DNA of 47,315 nt from Pseudonocardia asaccharolytica DSM 44247 = NBRC 16224. Its GTDB lineage: Bacteria; Actinomycetota; Actinomycetes; Mycobacteriales; Pseudonocardiaceae. The notes under the pieces are model-generated. The model ran no database searches. It was not told the origin of the DNA and saw nothing but the letters and a program-made list of their open reading frames with translations. Position numbers and translations under genes: made by a program. Location of the stretch: positions 1-47,315 of the forward strand of contig NZ_KE384067.1 in NCBI RefSeq assembly GCF_000423625.1. Direction: 5' to 3'. This document shows positions 46,890-47,315 of the stretch, piece after piece; the stretch's first letter is position 1, and each line of letters opens with the position of its first letter.

Positions 46890-47315
46890 TCAGGCGCTGA
46901 GGTGCGCGTCCAGGTTGAACGAGTCGTTGACGCTCGCGTCGACGGCGGTATTGCCCGAGTCATTGACCGAGTTGTCGCTGTGGTCGTTCAGCGAGTCGTT
47001 GGTGCTCGCGTCGACGGCGGTGTTGCCCGAGTCGTTGACCGAGTTGTCGCTGTGGTCGTTCAGCGAGTCGTTGACCGAGTTGTCGCTGAAGTCGTTGCCC
47101 GAGTCGTTGACCGAGTTGTCGGAGTTGTCGATCCGGGCCGCGCTGCCGGAGGCGAAGGCCGAGCCGTCGCCCACCGTGACATCCCCGCCCACGTTGGTGC
47201 TGGTGGCGTCGCCCTCGCCGAAGGCGGTGGTGTTGCCGTTGCCCTTCACGACCTGGTTGTCGTTGCCGAGGATGTTGTCGTCGCCGGTGACGATCGTGGA
47301 GTCCTCGATGTCCCC
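46890..47315 (-). CDS. iniB: IniB-like Asn/Asp/Ser-rich repeat protein (partial)
   Basis: The frame runs from the window edge for 141 residues to the stop at 46890–46892, so the N-terminus is outside. The sequence is a low-complexity series rich in Asn, Asp, Ser, Gly and Thr: beta-helix-like GDDNILGNDNQVV at the edge, then blocks such as DNSVNDSGNTAVDASTNDS, and it ends in FNLDAHLSA. No membrane segment is visible. Position directly upstream of iniA and the composition suit IniB, a cell-envelope-associated repeat protein whose N-terminal domain is not seen here. The repeats are encoded by near-identical 72-base units. Identity as IniB rests mainly on synteny. Confidence 0.72.
   Translation of the reverse strand, partial: GDIEDSTIVTGDDNILGNDNQVVKGNGNTTAFGEGDATSTNVGGDVTVGDGSAFASGSAARIDNSDNSVNDSGNDFSDNSVNDSLNDHSDNSVNDSGNTAVDASTNDSLNDHSDNSVNDSGNTAVDASVNDSFNLDAHLSA
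46921..47064. repeat. Two tandem 72-base repeats in the iniB-like gene
   Basis: Units 46921–46992 and 46993–47064 differ at only a few positions and encode 24 residues each (LNDHSDNSVNDSGNTAVDAS pattern). A shorter, diverged third unit follows to about 47112. Such repeats allow copy-number change by slippage or recombination. Confidence 0.9.

Noticed and set aside
46921..47112. CRISPR-like array
   Set aside because: The repeats are directly adjacent 72-base units with no spacers and are in frame in a coding region.

Overview
This window is high-GC DNA with strongly G/C-ending codons, many GTG starts, leaderless-looking promoters and a gene complement typical of Actinobacteria. FadE5-like acyl-CoA dehydrogenase, bkdABC, a BlaI/M56 pair, GTP-dependent PEPCK and an iniBAC/iniR-type locus point to the Pseudonocardiales–Mycobacteriales side of the phylum. 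A Pseudonocardia-like genome is my best guess from gene content, but this is inference. No rRNA, tRNA or CRISPR array was found.

Layout. 1–1438: the 3' end of an IS110-family transposase abuts an orphan CoA-transferase alpha subunit whose beta partner appears to be interrupted at its start codon. 1557–5533: a C-methyltransferase-like protein, a BlaI-type repressor with its M56 membrane protease, and an AI-2E family permease. 5720–8297: a pair of translationally coupled small unknown ORFs, strong hairpins, a TetR regulator with twin palindromic operators, and a sugar-lactone oxidase. 8334–11215: an amidohydrolase and NYN-domain operon divergent from a SnoaL-like protein and a PaaI thioesterase. 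11220–13927: trmB and two GT2 glycosyltransferases on the minus strand. 14091–20001: a DUF2339 membrane protein, two small unknown proteins, and the TldD/TldE protease pair.

20273–25035: pckG, a large protein that looks like a helicase without its ATP site, an AhpD-like peroxidase and an MT0933-like small protein. 25234–29956: a branched-chain 2-oxoacid dehydrogenase operon (E1alpha, E1beta, E2; no E3 nearby), FxsA and SIMPL proteins. 30166–35967: an AAA ATPase, an alpha/beta hydrolase with a fluoroacetate-dehalogenase-like pocket, a structured intergenic hairpin, a GroES-like protein, a large VanW protein and a CBS protein. 36026–40353: a FadE5-like dehydrogenase with a double operator, a Tat-exported amidase, and a second C-methyltransferase-like protein.

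40597–47315: the most coherent system here. A large LuxR/MalT-type ATPase regulator (IniR-like) converges on two dynamin-like GTPases (IniC- and IniA-like), preceded by the 3' part of an Asn/Asp/Ser-rich repeat protein in the position of IniB. In Mycobacterium tuberculosis this operon responds to cell-wall antibiotics. A strong hairpin separates iniB from iniA here and could set their relative expression. The envelope genes (VanW, amidase, BlaI/M56, IniABC, GT2s) suggest that much of the window serves cell-wall upkeep and stress, with fatty-acid and branched-chain-acid catabolism as a second theme.
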